The position numbers were made by a program, and so were the translations under genes. Below, one piece after another: positions 24,905 to 34,004 of a stretch of 39,496 nt of DNA (within the stretch, counting starts at the first letter, position 1; every line of letters starts with the position of its first letter). The DNA comes from an uncultured Eubacterium sp. (GTDB lineage Bacteria > Bacillota > Clostridia > Lachnospirales > Lachnospiraceae): NCBI GenBank assembly GCA_947385105.1, contig CANDJR010000002.1, forward strand, positions 1 through 39,496. The letters are read 5' to 3'. The notes under the pieces were generated by a model that worked only from the letters and a program-made list of their open reading frames with translations, made no database searches and was not told the DNA's origin.

Positions 24905-25047
24905 GTTACTATTCACAGCCAGAAATGCGCATAAACTGCGCATTTCGTAAGAACATGATTCAGGAGTGAGGGGCGATTTTGCGAAGCAAATTTTAAATAT
25001 CGCCTCGAATTGTTGCTATGAGCAGCCTTTGGGCTGTGAATAGTAAC
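24905..25047 (+). repeat. Copy C of the dispersed structured repeat, with perfect 16-bp terminal inverted repeats
   Basis: GTTACTATTCACAGCC (24905-24920) is exactly complementary to GGCTGTGAATAGTAAC (25032-25047). The 8 bp outside each end, AAGCTGTG and AAGCTGCA, share six positions and may be a decayed target duplication. Inside are a perfect 10-bp hairpin (24922-24931 with 24937-24946, loop TAAAC), CGTAAGAACATGATTCAGGA and a second hairpin (TTTGC-GAA-GCAAA then TTTT, enclosed by GGCGAT/ATCGCC). The rest of 24814-25165 holds a direct repeat GAAACAGAAGCTG and AT-rich DNA with no clear promoter. Confidence 0.88.
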
Positions 25048-25165
25048 AAGCTGCAACTGAAACGCGCAGACTGAAAGTTCGCAGGAAATTAGGATAGAAT
25101 ATATGTAATATTAATAAAAAAAAGAATTTGTTTTTACTAGAAGAATAAGATAGGGAGGCATTGAT

Positions 25166-26056
25166 ATGCTCAACTTTACTGCCTTGTCGTTTCAAGATCG
25201 TGAGTGGGTAATCCAGCGTATGGCGGAAGACGACAGACAGGCATGCGAATATACATTCGCAAACAATTTTTTATGGAGTGATATTTACGGCGTGAAGATG
25301 GCAAAGGCTCACGGATGTCTCATTTTGCAGTTCCAGGAAACAGACAGCCGCTGCTATACGATTCCGATTGGAGCAGGCGACCGGAAAGCAGCACTGGACG
25401 ATTTACTTGCCATGGTGCGTGCAAATGGGGAGCAGCTTGTCTTAAATACGCTTGTAAAGAGTGACTTGGAGTGGCTGGAGCAATATTATTCAGGACAGTT
25501 TACGGTTCAAACGAACCGTGACGATTACGATTATGTCTATACAACAGAAAAATTATCAACACTTGCTGGCAGGAAACTGCACGGCAAACGCAATCATATT
25601 GCAAGATTTAAAGACGATGCTAACTGGCGTTACCGTGAAATGATGCCAGAAGATGCAGGAGAGTGCATGCGGCTTTTGGATTTCTGGAAGGAATCCGAGT
25701 CAGAAAACTGGAATGATGATATGGAAAATGAGCTTCAGATTAACCGAAAAGCTTTACGAAATTTGGCGGATTTAGTGTTGGACGGCGGGATGCTGTATAA
25801 GGGACAAAAGCTGGTGGCATTTTCCATTGGAGAACCGCTCAACTCTAATACGTATGTTGTACACATTGAAAAAGCACTGGCAAGCGTCCAGGGGGCATAC
25901 CCAATGATTAACCAGCAGTTTGTCCTGCATAACTGCCAAGAGTATCAATATGTAAACCGTGAAGAAGATACTGGAGACGAAGGGCTGCGAAAAGCAAAGC
26001 TGTCCTATTATCCAGAACTGTTAGTGGAAAAATTCCGGGCGAGGTTTACGATATGA
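25166..26056 (+). CDS. DUF2156 family protein (GNAT-fold, aminoacyltransferase-like)
   Basis: A 296-aa soluble protein matching the DUF2156 type seen in Clostridia: it opens with LSFQDREWVIQRMAEDDRQA and has CEYTFANNFLWSDIYGVKM, then LAGRKLHGKRNHIARFK (typical of the family), and ends with LRKAKLSYYPELLVEKFRAR. The fold is related to the catalytic domain of lysyl-phosphatidylglycerol synthases, but there is no membrane part, so the substrate is unknown. AGGGAGG precedes the ATG. The stop overlaps the next gene by 4 nt (ATGA), indicating a coupled pair. Confidence 0.85.
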   Translation: MLNFTALSFQDREWVIQRMAEDDRQACEYTFANNFLWSDIYGVKMAKAHGCLILQFQETDSRCYTIPIGAGDRKAALDDLLAMVRANGEQLVLNTLVKSDLEWLEQYYSGQFTVQTNRDDYDYVYTTEKLSTLAGRKLHGKRNHIARFKDDANWRYREMMPEDAGECMRLLDFWKESESENWNDDMENELQINRKALRNLADLVLDGGMLYKGQKLVAFSIGEPLNSNTYVVHIEKALASVQGAYPMINQQFVLHNCQEYQYVNREEDTGDEGLRKAKLSYYPELLVEKFRARFTI

Positions 26057-26961
26057 TATACGATACAGTGCAATATGGAGATAAAAAATATATTCCAGAA
26101 TTAAAAAGACTCTGGAAAGCTTGTTTTGAAGACGAAGATTCATATATTGATGCTTTTTTTGCAGCAATGTATGCAGATGAAAACGTATTACTGGCGCAGA
26201 AAAATGGGATGCTGATGGGTGCATCCTTTTTTCTTCCAGGGAGAATTTTCTTGAGCGGTCAGTGGCAGGAGATTCGCTATGTTTATGCACTTGCGGTATA
26301 TAAACAGTACCGCGGGCAAAATATTGCGCATCATCTGCTGCAGGAAGCGTCCAAGGTTTTCTGTGTGCCGCTTCTTACAGAACCTGCAAATGAAGGGCTG
26401 GCAGAGCGGTTCTATGCGCCATATGGCTTTTCCGACAGCTTTTATCTGACATATGATAAAATTAGCTTAAAACAGGCCCAGGCAATGTACCAGCATGAGC
26501 ATTGGACACAACAGGCACACGTTGAACCAGCAGATGCAGCTACTTATTACCAATTACGAGAGCAGCACTTTCAAGGCCAGGGATATGTTAGCTGGCCGGA
26601 AAACCATATTGCCTTTGCGATTGACCAGCATCGTGCAAATGGCGGGGATGCGCTTGTAATCACAGGCTCTGTCAGAAACGATCTTTTATTATACACAGCA
26701 GAAGGAACACAGGTAACGATAACTGAGACAACACTGCCGTTTCAAGATGTGGCTGCACTATTTTCCAACAGGCGGATTCCTTATGCCATGAATCACAAGA
26801 CGTATGACTTGCTTGAAATGAAAAGCGGCATTGTAAGGGCAGAGCAGCCTTCCATCCGTGCAATGGAGCTGCAGCCGGAAACGAATCATTACCAGCAGTT
26901 ATTAGGAATGTCTTATGGCATTGATTTGGCGCAGGGATATTTAAATCTTACACTGGATTAG
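26053..26961 (+). CDS. GNAT-family N-acetyltransferase (two-domain, Eis-like length)
   Basis: A 302-aa protein. The N-terminal half is a GNAT domain: LKRLWKACFEDEDSYIDAFF, then VYALAVYKQYRGQNIAHHLL with the acetyl-CoA pyrophosphate loop (R/Q-x-x-G-x-G/A form RGQNIA), then TEPANEGLAERFYAPYGF. The C-terminal half resembles the sterol-carrier-like tail of longer members. The substrate is unknown. It is translationally coupled to the DUF2156 gene, so the two may act on the same target. tcdA follows 31 nt later. Confidence 0.85.
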   Translation: MIYDTVQYGDKKYIPELKRLWKACFEDEDSYIDAFFAAMYADENVLLAQKNGMLMGASFFLPGRIFLSGQWQEIRYVYALAVYKQYRGQNIAHHLLQEASKVFCVPLLTEPANEGLAERFYAPYGFSDSFYLTYDKISLKQAQAMYQHEHWTQQAHVEPADAATYYQLREQHFQGQGYVSWPENHIAFAIDQHRANGGDALVITGSVRNDLLLYTAEGTQVTITETTLPFQDVAALFSNRRIPYAMNHKTYDLLEMKSGIVRAEQPSIRAMELQPETNHYQQLLGMSYGIDLAQGYLNLTLD

Positions 26962-26992
26962 GAATGGGCATTGTGACAAGAGGAGCAGTTTT

Positions 26993-27733
26993 ATGTTACA
27001 TCAATTTGCAAGAACGGAATTACTGATAGGAGAAGATGGCCTGCAGCGGCTGAAGGATGCGCGTGTTGCCGTCTTTGGAATCGGCGGGGTTGGCAGTTAT
27101 GTCGTAGAGGCGCTTGCGCGCAGCGGGATTGGAACGTTGGATTTGATTGATCATGATAAAGTGAGCTTAACAAACATCAACCGCCAGATTATTGCAACTA
27201 TGAAAACAGTTGGACAATATAAGGTTACTGTTGCAAAAGAACGGATTCTGGATATTAACCCGAATGCAGTGGTGCATGCATATCGTACCTTTTATCTGCC
27301 GGATACAGCAGGACAATTTGATTTTACGAAGTATGACTATGTTGTAGACGCCATTGATACAGTTACTGGCAAGCTTGCATTAATCCAGCAGGCACAGGCA
27401 GCAGGTACGCCGATTATTAGTTCTATGGGAGCAGGAAATAAGACGGAACCATCCGCTTTTATGGTGGCAGATATTTATGAAACCTCTGTCTGTCCTTTGG
27501 CAAAAGTGATGAGGCGAGAATTGAAAAAACGAGGGGTAAAACAGCTCAAAGTCGTCTATTCGAAAGAAAAACCATTATCAATTAATGAGGCAGCTTGGAA
27601 CAAAGAGCTGCCAGCTGATGGTTCTGATTCTGGCAGTAAGCCTGTCCCTGGCAGTCATGCCTTTGTTCCGGCAGCTGCCGGATTAATTGCTGCAGGGGAA
27701 GTAGTAAAAGATTTACTATCTAACGATTCTTAA
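26993..27733 (+). CDS. tcdA: tRNA threonylcarbamoyladenosine dehydratase
   Basis: Cyclises t6A37 to ct6A37 in ANN-decoding tRNAs using ATP. The 246-aa E1-like (ThiF/HesA) protein begins HQFARTELLIGEDGLQRL and has the nucleotide-binding AVFGIGGVGSYVVEALARSG, LTNINRQI, YVVDAIDTVTGK, and VCPLAKVMRRELKKRGVKQ, characteristic of TcdA rather than ThiF. AGAGGAG precedes the ATG. The last gene of the cluster starting at 25166, it is followed from its stop codon by a six-copy 16-bp tandem repeat. Confidence 0.93.
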   Translation: MLHQFARTELLIGEDGLQRLKDARVAVFGIGGVGSYVVEALARSGIGTLDLIDHDKVSLTNINRQIIATMKTVGQYKVTVAKERILDINPNAVVHAYRTFYLPDTAGQFDFTKYDYVVDAIDTVTGKLALIQQAQAAGTPIISSMGAGNKTEPSAFMVADIYETSVCPLAKVMRRELKKRGVKQLKVVYSKEKPLSINEAAWNKELPADGSDSGSKPVPGSHAFVPAAAGLIAAGEVVKDLLSNDS

Positions 27734-27825
27734 AATAGTAACTTTTTAAAATAGTAACTTTTTAAGATACTAATTTTTTAAGATATTAATTTTTTAAGAT
27801 ACTAATTATTTAAAATAGTAACTTT
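27730..27825 (+). repeat. Six-copy 16-bp tandem repeat starting at the tcdA stop codon
   Basis: Six units in perfect 16-bp register begin at 27730, 27746, 27762, 27778, 27794 and 27810. The first, second and sixth are identical (TTAAAATAGTAACTTT); the others vary at two to four positions. The first unit contains the tcdA TAA (27731-27733). Confidence 0.92.
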
Positions 27826-27909
27826 ACAAATAAATAACGCAAGGAAATTATTTACAGCATATTTGCAGAAAAGTAGTTTATCCTAATTAGAAAAAAGGAG
27901 AAAACGAAA

Positions 27910-28377
27910 ATGAAAGAAGAAGAAAAACAGCGGCAGCAGCAAGAGTATAATGAATATGTCAAGCAAGTGACACCAACTCGTAATCTTGCAGGGGCTATGT
28001 GCCGGGCTTTCCTTGTCGGCGGATTGATCTGTGTGGTTGGACAGGCAATCTTAAATATTGCCAAAAATATGGGCATTGATCAGGATACAGCAGGCAGCTG
28101 GTGCAGCTTAAGTTTAATTTTTCTAAGTATTTTACTGACAGGGCTTAATATTTATCCTTCCTTTGCAAAGTGGGGCGGGGCTGGCGCACTTGTTCCGATT
28201 ACCGGGTTTGCAAATAGCGTTGCAGCTCCAGCTATTGAATTTCAAAAAGAAGGTCAGGTATTTGGAATAGGCGCAAAAATATTTACCATTGCCGGGCCGG
28301 TCATTTTATATGGGATTTTTTCAAGCTGGGTGCTTGGACTTGGGTATTGGCTAGGTAAACTGGCCGGGATTTTTTAA
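27910..28377 (+). CDS. spoVAC: Stage V sporulation protein AC
   Basis: A 155-aa membrane protein: a charged N-terminus, FLVGGLICVVGQAILNI, then AGSWCSLSLIFLSILLTGLN, a third segment containing GAGALVPITGFANSVAAPAI (the SpoVAC/SpoVAE signature), and a final hydrophobic segment. SpoVAC is part of the channel that moves dipicolinate into the developing spore and is mechanosensitive in Bacillus. AAAGGAG precedes the ATG. spoVAD and spoVAE, its usual partners, are not adjacent. Confidence 0.88.
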   Translation: MKEEEKQRQQQEYNEYVKQVTPTRNLAGAMCRAFLVGGLICVVGQAILNIAKNMGIDQDTAGSWCSLSLIFLSILLTGLNIYPSFAKWGGAGALVPITGFANSVAAPAIEFQKEGQVFGIGAKIFTIAGPVILYGIFSSWVLGLGYWLGKLAGIF

Positions 28378-30277
<1,900 letters not shown>

Positions 30278-30393
30278 TTACACATACAATAGATTGGAAA
30301 AAGTTTCCAGCATATGACACGGAAAAAATAGGTAACCAATTCGTATCTTTTATTGTTAAATCATATTTATTTATGAAAATGATGTATTTGTGT

Positions 30394-30458
30394 TTTGCAG
30401 CTGTAGTATGATGCTGTCATGCTTTGCAGCTGTGGTAAGATGCCATGATGCTTTACAG
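30394..30458 (+). repeat. 29-bp tandem repeat, 2.2 copies
   Basis: Units TTTGCAGCTGTAGTATGATG... (30394-30422) and TTTGCAGCTGTGGTAAGATG... (30423-30451), followed by TTTACAG. It lies between the GH51 and GH25 genes. The function is unknown; it may belong to the leader of the lysozyme gene. Confidence 0.7.
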
Positions 30459-30532
30459 TATAACAGACAGGCCAAAGGTCTTGCTGTTACAAACATTTTA
30501 AGCAACGAAAAAGATGATAGAAGGAGTTACTT

Positions 30533-32452
30533 ATGATACGACAAAAACGAATTATAGCAGGCGCACTTGGCTGCATATTAGTATGTACCCAGCCAGCCGG
30601 CTATCTGGTAAAAGCAGCACAAGCAATGCCACAGACCATAGGGGTACAAGAGCAGGAGCTGGAAACACTTCCGACATCTCCGGAGGATTTGCAGCCGGAT
30701 TTCAATGATCCGGATTATGTAAAACGTATGTTGCAAGAACAGCAACAACCAGAAGATGCCGCAGCATTTTCTATACGTGCGGCAGGCAATACGTCAAAAA
30801 GCCCATTTACAGGGTTAACCTATACCCATGGGGCACAGCTTCAATATAACAGTATTGTCCATGGGATTGATGTATCAAAATGGCAGGCGCAGATTGACTG
30901 GCAAAAGGTAAAGGCAGCAGGAGTAAAATTTGTATTTATCCGGTGCGGTTATACGAGTCTTTCACAAACCTTTGCAATGTATGAAGATGAATATTTCAGA
31001 CAAAACGTACAAAAGGCATATGAAGCTGGGATTAAAGTAGGGATTTATTATTTTTCTAATTCAATCACAGCAGCAGAAGCAAGAAAAGAAGCAGCAAAAA
31101 CATTAGAACTGATTTCGGGATACAAAAAGATGATCACCTTACCAGTTGTATTTGACTTTGAAGCATTTTCCAGTTCCTACAGAGCGTATGGGACGTCAAA
31201 GGACCGGGTAACGAAAAATGCGCTCATTTTTATGGAGGCCGTGGAGGATGCAGGGTTTGATGCTATGTATTACAGCAGCCCGTCCTTTTTAAATACTTTT
31301 TTTGATGTCAACAAGCTAAGTGATTATGATTTCTGGCTGGCAAACTATACAACGCGGACATCTTATCAGGGAGATTACACGTATTGGCAGTATTCCAGCT
31401 CTGGACAGGTAAATGGAATCCAAGGAAATGTAGACTGCAACTTTTATTATTCACCGGATGGAAACGGCGGTCAGGTTATCGAAACGCCGGATGTCCCAAG
31501 AAATGACGCAGTTGTTACAGGACTGAAAATGACTGCAAATACGACAGATTCTATTTCGATCCAATGGAACGAGCTGTTAGATGTAGAAGGATATGAAATT
31601 TACCGCAGCAATGCAATGGGCGGAACCTATGAGAAAATTGCGACGATTACGAATGCGTCAGACAACAGCTATGTAGACAATACAGTAGATGAGACCGAAG
31701 GCCGGCAATATTACTATAAAGTAGTTCCATATCGGATGGAAGAAGTTAGTACTGTAGATGATCCAGGTGTTCAAGAACCAGGTGAAGGCGATGCGCCGGA
31801 TGGAACAGGGAGTACGAATGTGCCAGGTACAGACATAGAAGAACCAGGCGAAGGCGATACGCCAGTTTCCAATGTTACGACAGATCAAACAGGACAAAAC
31901 CAAACAGGGCAAAATCAAACAGATCAGCTGCAAACAAACGAGTATACGTCAGGCGATGGGGAAGACAAGGAGATGGTCATCAGCTATGGAAAAGAATCAG
32001 ATACATTGGTGGCAAACACTGTCTGCCTCTATAAACACCGGCTGAAAACAAACACATCGTTAAATCTGAGGTCACAGGCAGGTACAGAGTATGCGCTTGT
32101 AACAGTCGTGCCAGAAGGTACAAAGCTTAGTTACAAAAAATATACGATGTCAGCGCAGGGCAGGCCATGGTATATGGTTACATATAAAAATAACGGGATA
32201 TCTTACAAAGGATATTTGTCTGGCAGCTATGTAGATACATATTCTTTTGGGGAAACAGACCGGAAAATGAAAATGCGCAAAGATGCAGGAACAAGCTACC
32301 AAGCAGTAAAAAGTATTCCAAAGGGCACAGAAGTAAAAATGATTCGCGATAAAAAAGACAGCAGCGGAAGAACTTGGATTTATGTAAGGTGTACAGTAGC
32401 AGGAAAAGTTTATAAAGGATATGTGAAAGAAAAGTTTGTAGACCTAATTTAA
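30533..32452 (+). CDS. Secreted GH25 lysozyme with fibronectin-like and SH3 domains
   Basis: A 639-aa peptidoglycan hydrolase. It has a signal peptide (about 1-31, ending AAQA), an acidic/Gln-rich spacer to about 90, and a GH25 muramidase domain (about 108-320) with Asp113 in GIDVSKWQ and Asp208/Glu210 in VVFDFEAF. A fibronectin type III-like domain (about 328-405, with VEGYEIYRSNAMGGTYEKIA) is followed by a Pro/Gly/Glu and Asn/Gln/Thr-rich linker (with TGQNQTGQNQ) and two bacterial SH3 domains (about 510-570 and 575-639) that would bind the wall. It acts outside the cell in wall turnover or against neighbours. AGAAGGAG precedes the ATG. Confidence 0.92.
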   Translation: MIRQKRIIAGALGCILVCTQPAGYLVKAAQAMPQTIGVQEQELETLPTSPEDLQPDFNDPDYVKRMLQEQQQPEDAAAFSIRAAGNTSKSPFTGLTYTHGAQLQYNSIVHGIDVSKWQAQIDWQKVKAAGVKFVFIRCGYTSLSQTFAMYEDEYFRQNVQKAYEAGIKVGIYYFSNSITAAEARKEAAKTLELISGYKKMITLPVVFDFEAFSSSYRAYGTSKDRVTKNALIFMEAVEDAGFDAMYYSSPSFLNTFFDVNKLSDYDFWLANYTTRTSYQGDYTYWQYSSSGQVNGIQGNVDCNFYYSPDGNGGQVIETPDVPRNDAVVTGLKMTANTTDSISIQWNELLDVEGYEIYRSNAMGGTYEKIATITNASDNSYVDNTVDETEGRQYYYKVVPYRMEEVSTVDDPGVQEPGEGDAPDGTGSTNVPGTDIEEPGEGDTPVSNVTTDQTGQNQTGQNQTDQLQTNEYTSGDGEDKEMVISYGKESDTLVANTVCLYKHRLKTNTSLNLRSQAGTEYALVTVVPEGTKLSYKKYTMSAQGRPWYMVTYKNNGISYKGYLSGSYVDTYSFGETDRKMKMRKDAGTSYQAVKSIPKGTEVKMIRDKKDSSGRTWIYVRCTVAGKVYKGYVKEKFVDLI

Positions 32453-32471
32453 AGAAAGTTTGCTATTTTTG

Positions 32472-32612
32472 TTTACGCTGGGGCTTTCATGTGCTAAAAT
32501 GCAACCAGGCTGTAGTTTTTATCAGCTTGGTTGCATTATATGTATACCTTGTCGGATAAAGTCCGCCAGTCCCATCGGGACGTAAATAAAGGGGTGCCCA
32601 GATGGGTATAGG
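32472..32612 (+). promoter_or_regulatory. Promoter and structured leader of yerC
   Basis: TTTACG (32472-32477) and TAAAAT (32495-32500) are separated by 17 nt. The transcript would then carry a 12-bp hairpin (32501-32512 with 32523-32534) that could also be the terminator of the lysozyme gene, though its U-tract is poor. Downstream, TATACC/GGTATA and CCCATC/GATGGG pairs enclose TCCC-ATC-GGGA, suggesting a folded leader to about 32612. It matches no riboswitch I recognise. Confidence 0.4.
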
Positions 32613-32641
32613 ATTAAAAATGATTAAAAGGAGCAGGGGCT

Positions 32642-32956
32642 ATGGGGAAAAATCTTCGGACAGGTGCGGTAGATGAGTTGTTTGATGCAATATTATGCCT
32701 TCAAAACAGAGAAGAATGCTATCAGTTTTTTGAGGATGTATGTACAGTGAATGAACTGCAGGCGATTGCACAGCGATTTGAAGTAGCACATATGCTGCGT
32801 GATAACTGGACCTATGTAGATATAGCAGATAAGACAGGAGCATCTACAGCGACAATTAGCCGCGTAAACCGCTCATTAAATTATGGAAATGATGGATATG
32901 ACATGGTGCTGAAGCGGCTGTCAGAACAAAAAGAGCATCTAAACAGTGAATTATAA
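32642..32956 (+). CDS. yerC: YerC/YecD-family TrpR-like regulator
   Basis: A 104-aa DNA-binding protein of the TrpR-like superfamily: ELFDAILCLQNREECYQFFE, DVCTVNELQAIAQRFEVAHM, then the helix-turn-helix YVDIADKTGASTATISRVNR and SLNYGNDGYDMVLKRL. Members are small Firmicutes regulators of largely unknown targets, often beside pcrA-related genes. Here pcrA follows about 1 kb downstream. AAAAGGAG precedes the ATG. An inverted repeat closes the gene (32991-33045). Confidence 0.92.
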   Translation: MGKNLRTGAVDELFDAILCLQNREECYQFFEDVCTVNELQAIAQRFEVAHMLRDNWTYVDIADKTGASTATISRVNRSLNYGNDGYDMVLKRLSEQKEHLNSEL

Positions 32957-32990
32957 GTCAGATGCTGCAAAACTGCGTACTTTCCAGACA

Positions 32991-33045
32991 GCACAATCAA
33001 AAATCCATACGGCAGATTGTACGTTGCGTTCGATTTTTGATGTGC
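32991..33045. terminator. Inverted repeat between convergent yerC and DUF1836 genes
   Basis: GCACAATCAAAAATC (32991-33005) pairs with GATTTTTGATGTGC (33032-33045) with a single-base bulge. It sits just after yerC and just after the minus-strand gene ending at 33080, where a shared bidirectional terminator is expected. The U-tract is within the stem, so the assignment is tentative. Confidence 0.5.
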
Positions 33046-33079
33046 CTATTTGGAAAAAGCATTTTGTGTATATGCTGCA

Positions 33080-33733
33080 CTATGCATCAGGTTTCACCTT
33101 TTTCTTTGCATCTTTTGCAGATTTCCTGTTTTTTTCAATCGGCGGTTCCGCTAATTTTGCATCAATAATTTTTTCGATGAGCATACGTTTTACATAGACA
33201 TCAAAGCTGAGCATACAGATAAACGAAAACAGCTGCAGGTTTTCGCGTTCTTTTGGGGCAACATCTGTAAAGGTGCGATTACTTGTATGAAACTTACGGA
33301 TAATATCTTTGGTAAGTACTTTTGCTTCATCGTACTCCAGACTGAACACTTCTTTATAAATGGCAGTCAAATCCAATTCACCATTACCAGAAAAATATTG
33401 TTCTGTAATAGGGTTTAAGATGCCTTGTATGTCGCTGATGCTTAAAATGCCTTTAAAATAGTAAATAAATATAAGTGTCAGCAAGTGCTCCTTTGAGTAC
33501 TTTTTCCGTTCTGGGGGAGGCAGAAGATTATTTTTTGCATAATTGTTAATCATTGTTTTTGTTAGAATTTTATCTTCTGGATGCCGTTTCGTATCGGCCA
33601 GCTGTGTATTCATAAAAGTTGTAACCTGATCCATATATAGATCAATATTCGGAATATCTTCCGGTTTCACATAATCAATGCGGTTTAAACTTTCCAGAAT
33701 GCTATTTAAAAGATCTTTGTTGTTGATTGTCAT
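33080..33733 (-). CDS. DUF1836 family protein (MerR-like helix-turn-helix)
   Basis: A 217-aa soluble protein. DUF1836 members have a degenerate MerR-type DNA-binding region: here DKILTKTMINNYAKNNLLPP, then PERKKYSKEHLLTLIFIYYF and KGILSISDIQGILNPI. The C-terminus is Lys-rich. It is common in Lachnospiraceae and other Firmicutes, and its function is undetermined. GAGGTGAT precedes the ATG. It is transcribed convergently with yerC and divergently from pcrA. Confidence 0.88.
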   Translation of the reverse strand: MTINNKDLLNSILESLNRIDYVKPEDIPNIDLYMDQVTTFMNTQLADTKRHPEDKILTKTMINNYAKNNLLPPPERKKYSKEHLLTLIFIYYFKGILSISDIQGILNPITEQYFSGNGELDLTAIYKEVFSLEYDEAKVLTKDIIRKFHTSNRTFTDVAPKERENLQLFSFICMLSFDVYVKRMLIEKIIDAKLAEPPIEKNRKSAKDAKKKVKPDA

Positions 33734-33751
33734 ATTATCACCTCACGATAC

Positions 33752-33780
33752 ATTATATAGTAATCAAAACCATATGACAA
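33752..33780 (-). promoter_or_regulatory. Promoter of the DUF1836 gene
   Basis: On the minus strand TTGTCA (33775-33780) and a perfect TATAAT (33752-33757) are separated by 17 nt. Confidence 0.7.
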
Positions 33781-33797
33781 GATGAAAATCTACAGAC

Positions 33798-33826
33798 TTG
33801 ACGGATTGTTTGAGAAAAGATATGAT
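33798..33826 (+). promoter_or_regulatory. Promoter of pcrA
   Basis: TTGACG (33798-33803) and TATGAT (33821-33826) are separated by 17 nt. The leader of about 170 nt contains several short inverted repeats, such as CAAAC/GTTTG at 33877-33893, and is Cys-codon rich in one frame, without a convincing small gene. Confidence 0.55.
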
Positions 33827-34004
33827 AAGCAGAGGGAAAAAGCAAGCTGCGTTGTTTCGCAACCCATTCTGCTGCAAACAAATTTCGTTTGCCCGCAAAG
33901 GCTGCTTGGCGCAAACAACATTACATAAGAAACCGTTTTGTGACAAAAAAGCAGAAAAAGAAGGATTTGTTTGCAGGAATGTTTGCTGATAGAGAGGATT
34001 AACT

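Noticed and set aside
33798-33989. Cys-rich 63-codon plus-strand frame before pcrA
   Set aside because: It would start with TTG inside the promoter -35 box and has no ribosome site. The cysteine pattern fits no family I know.
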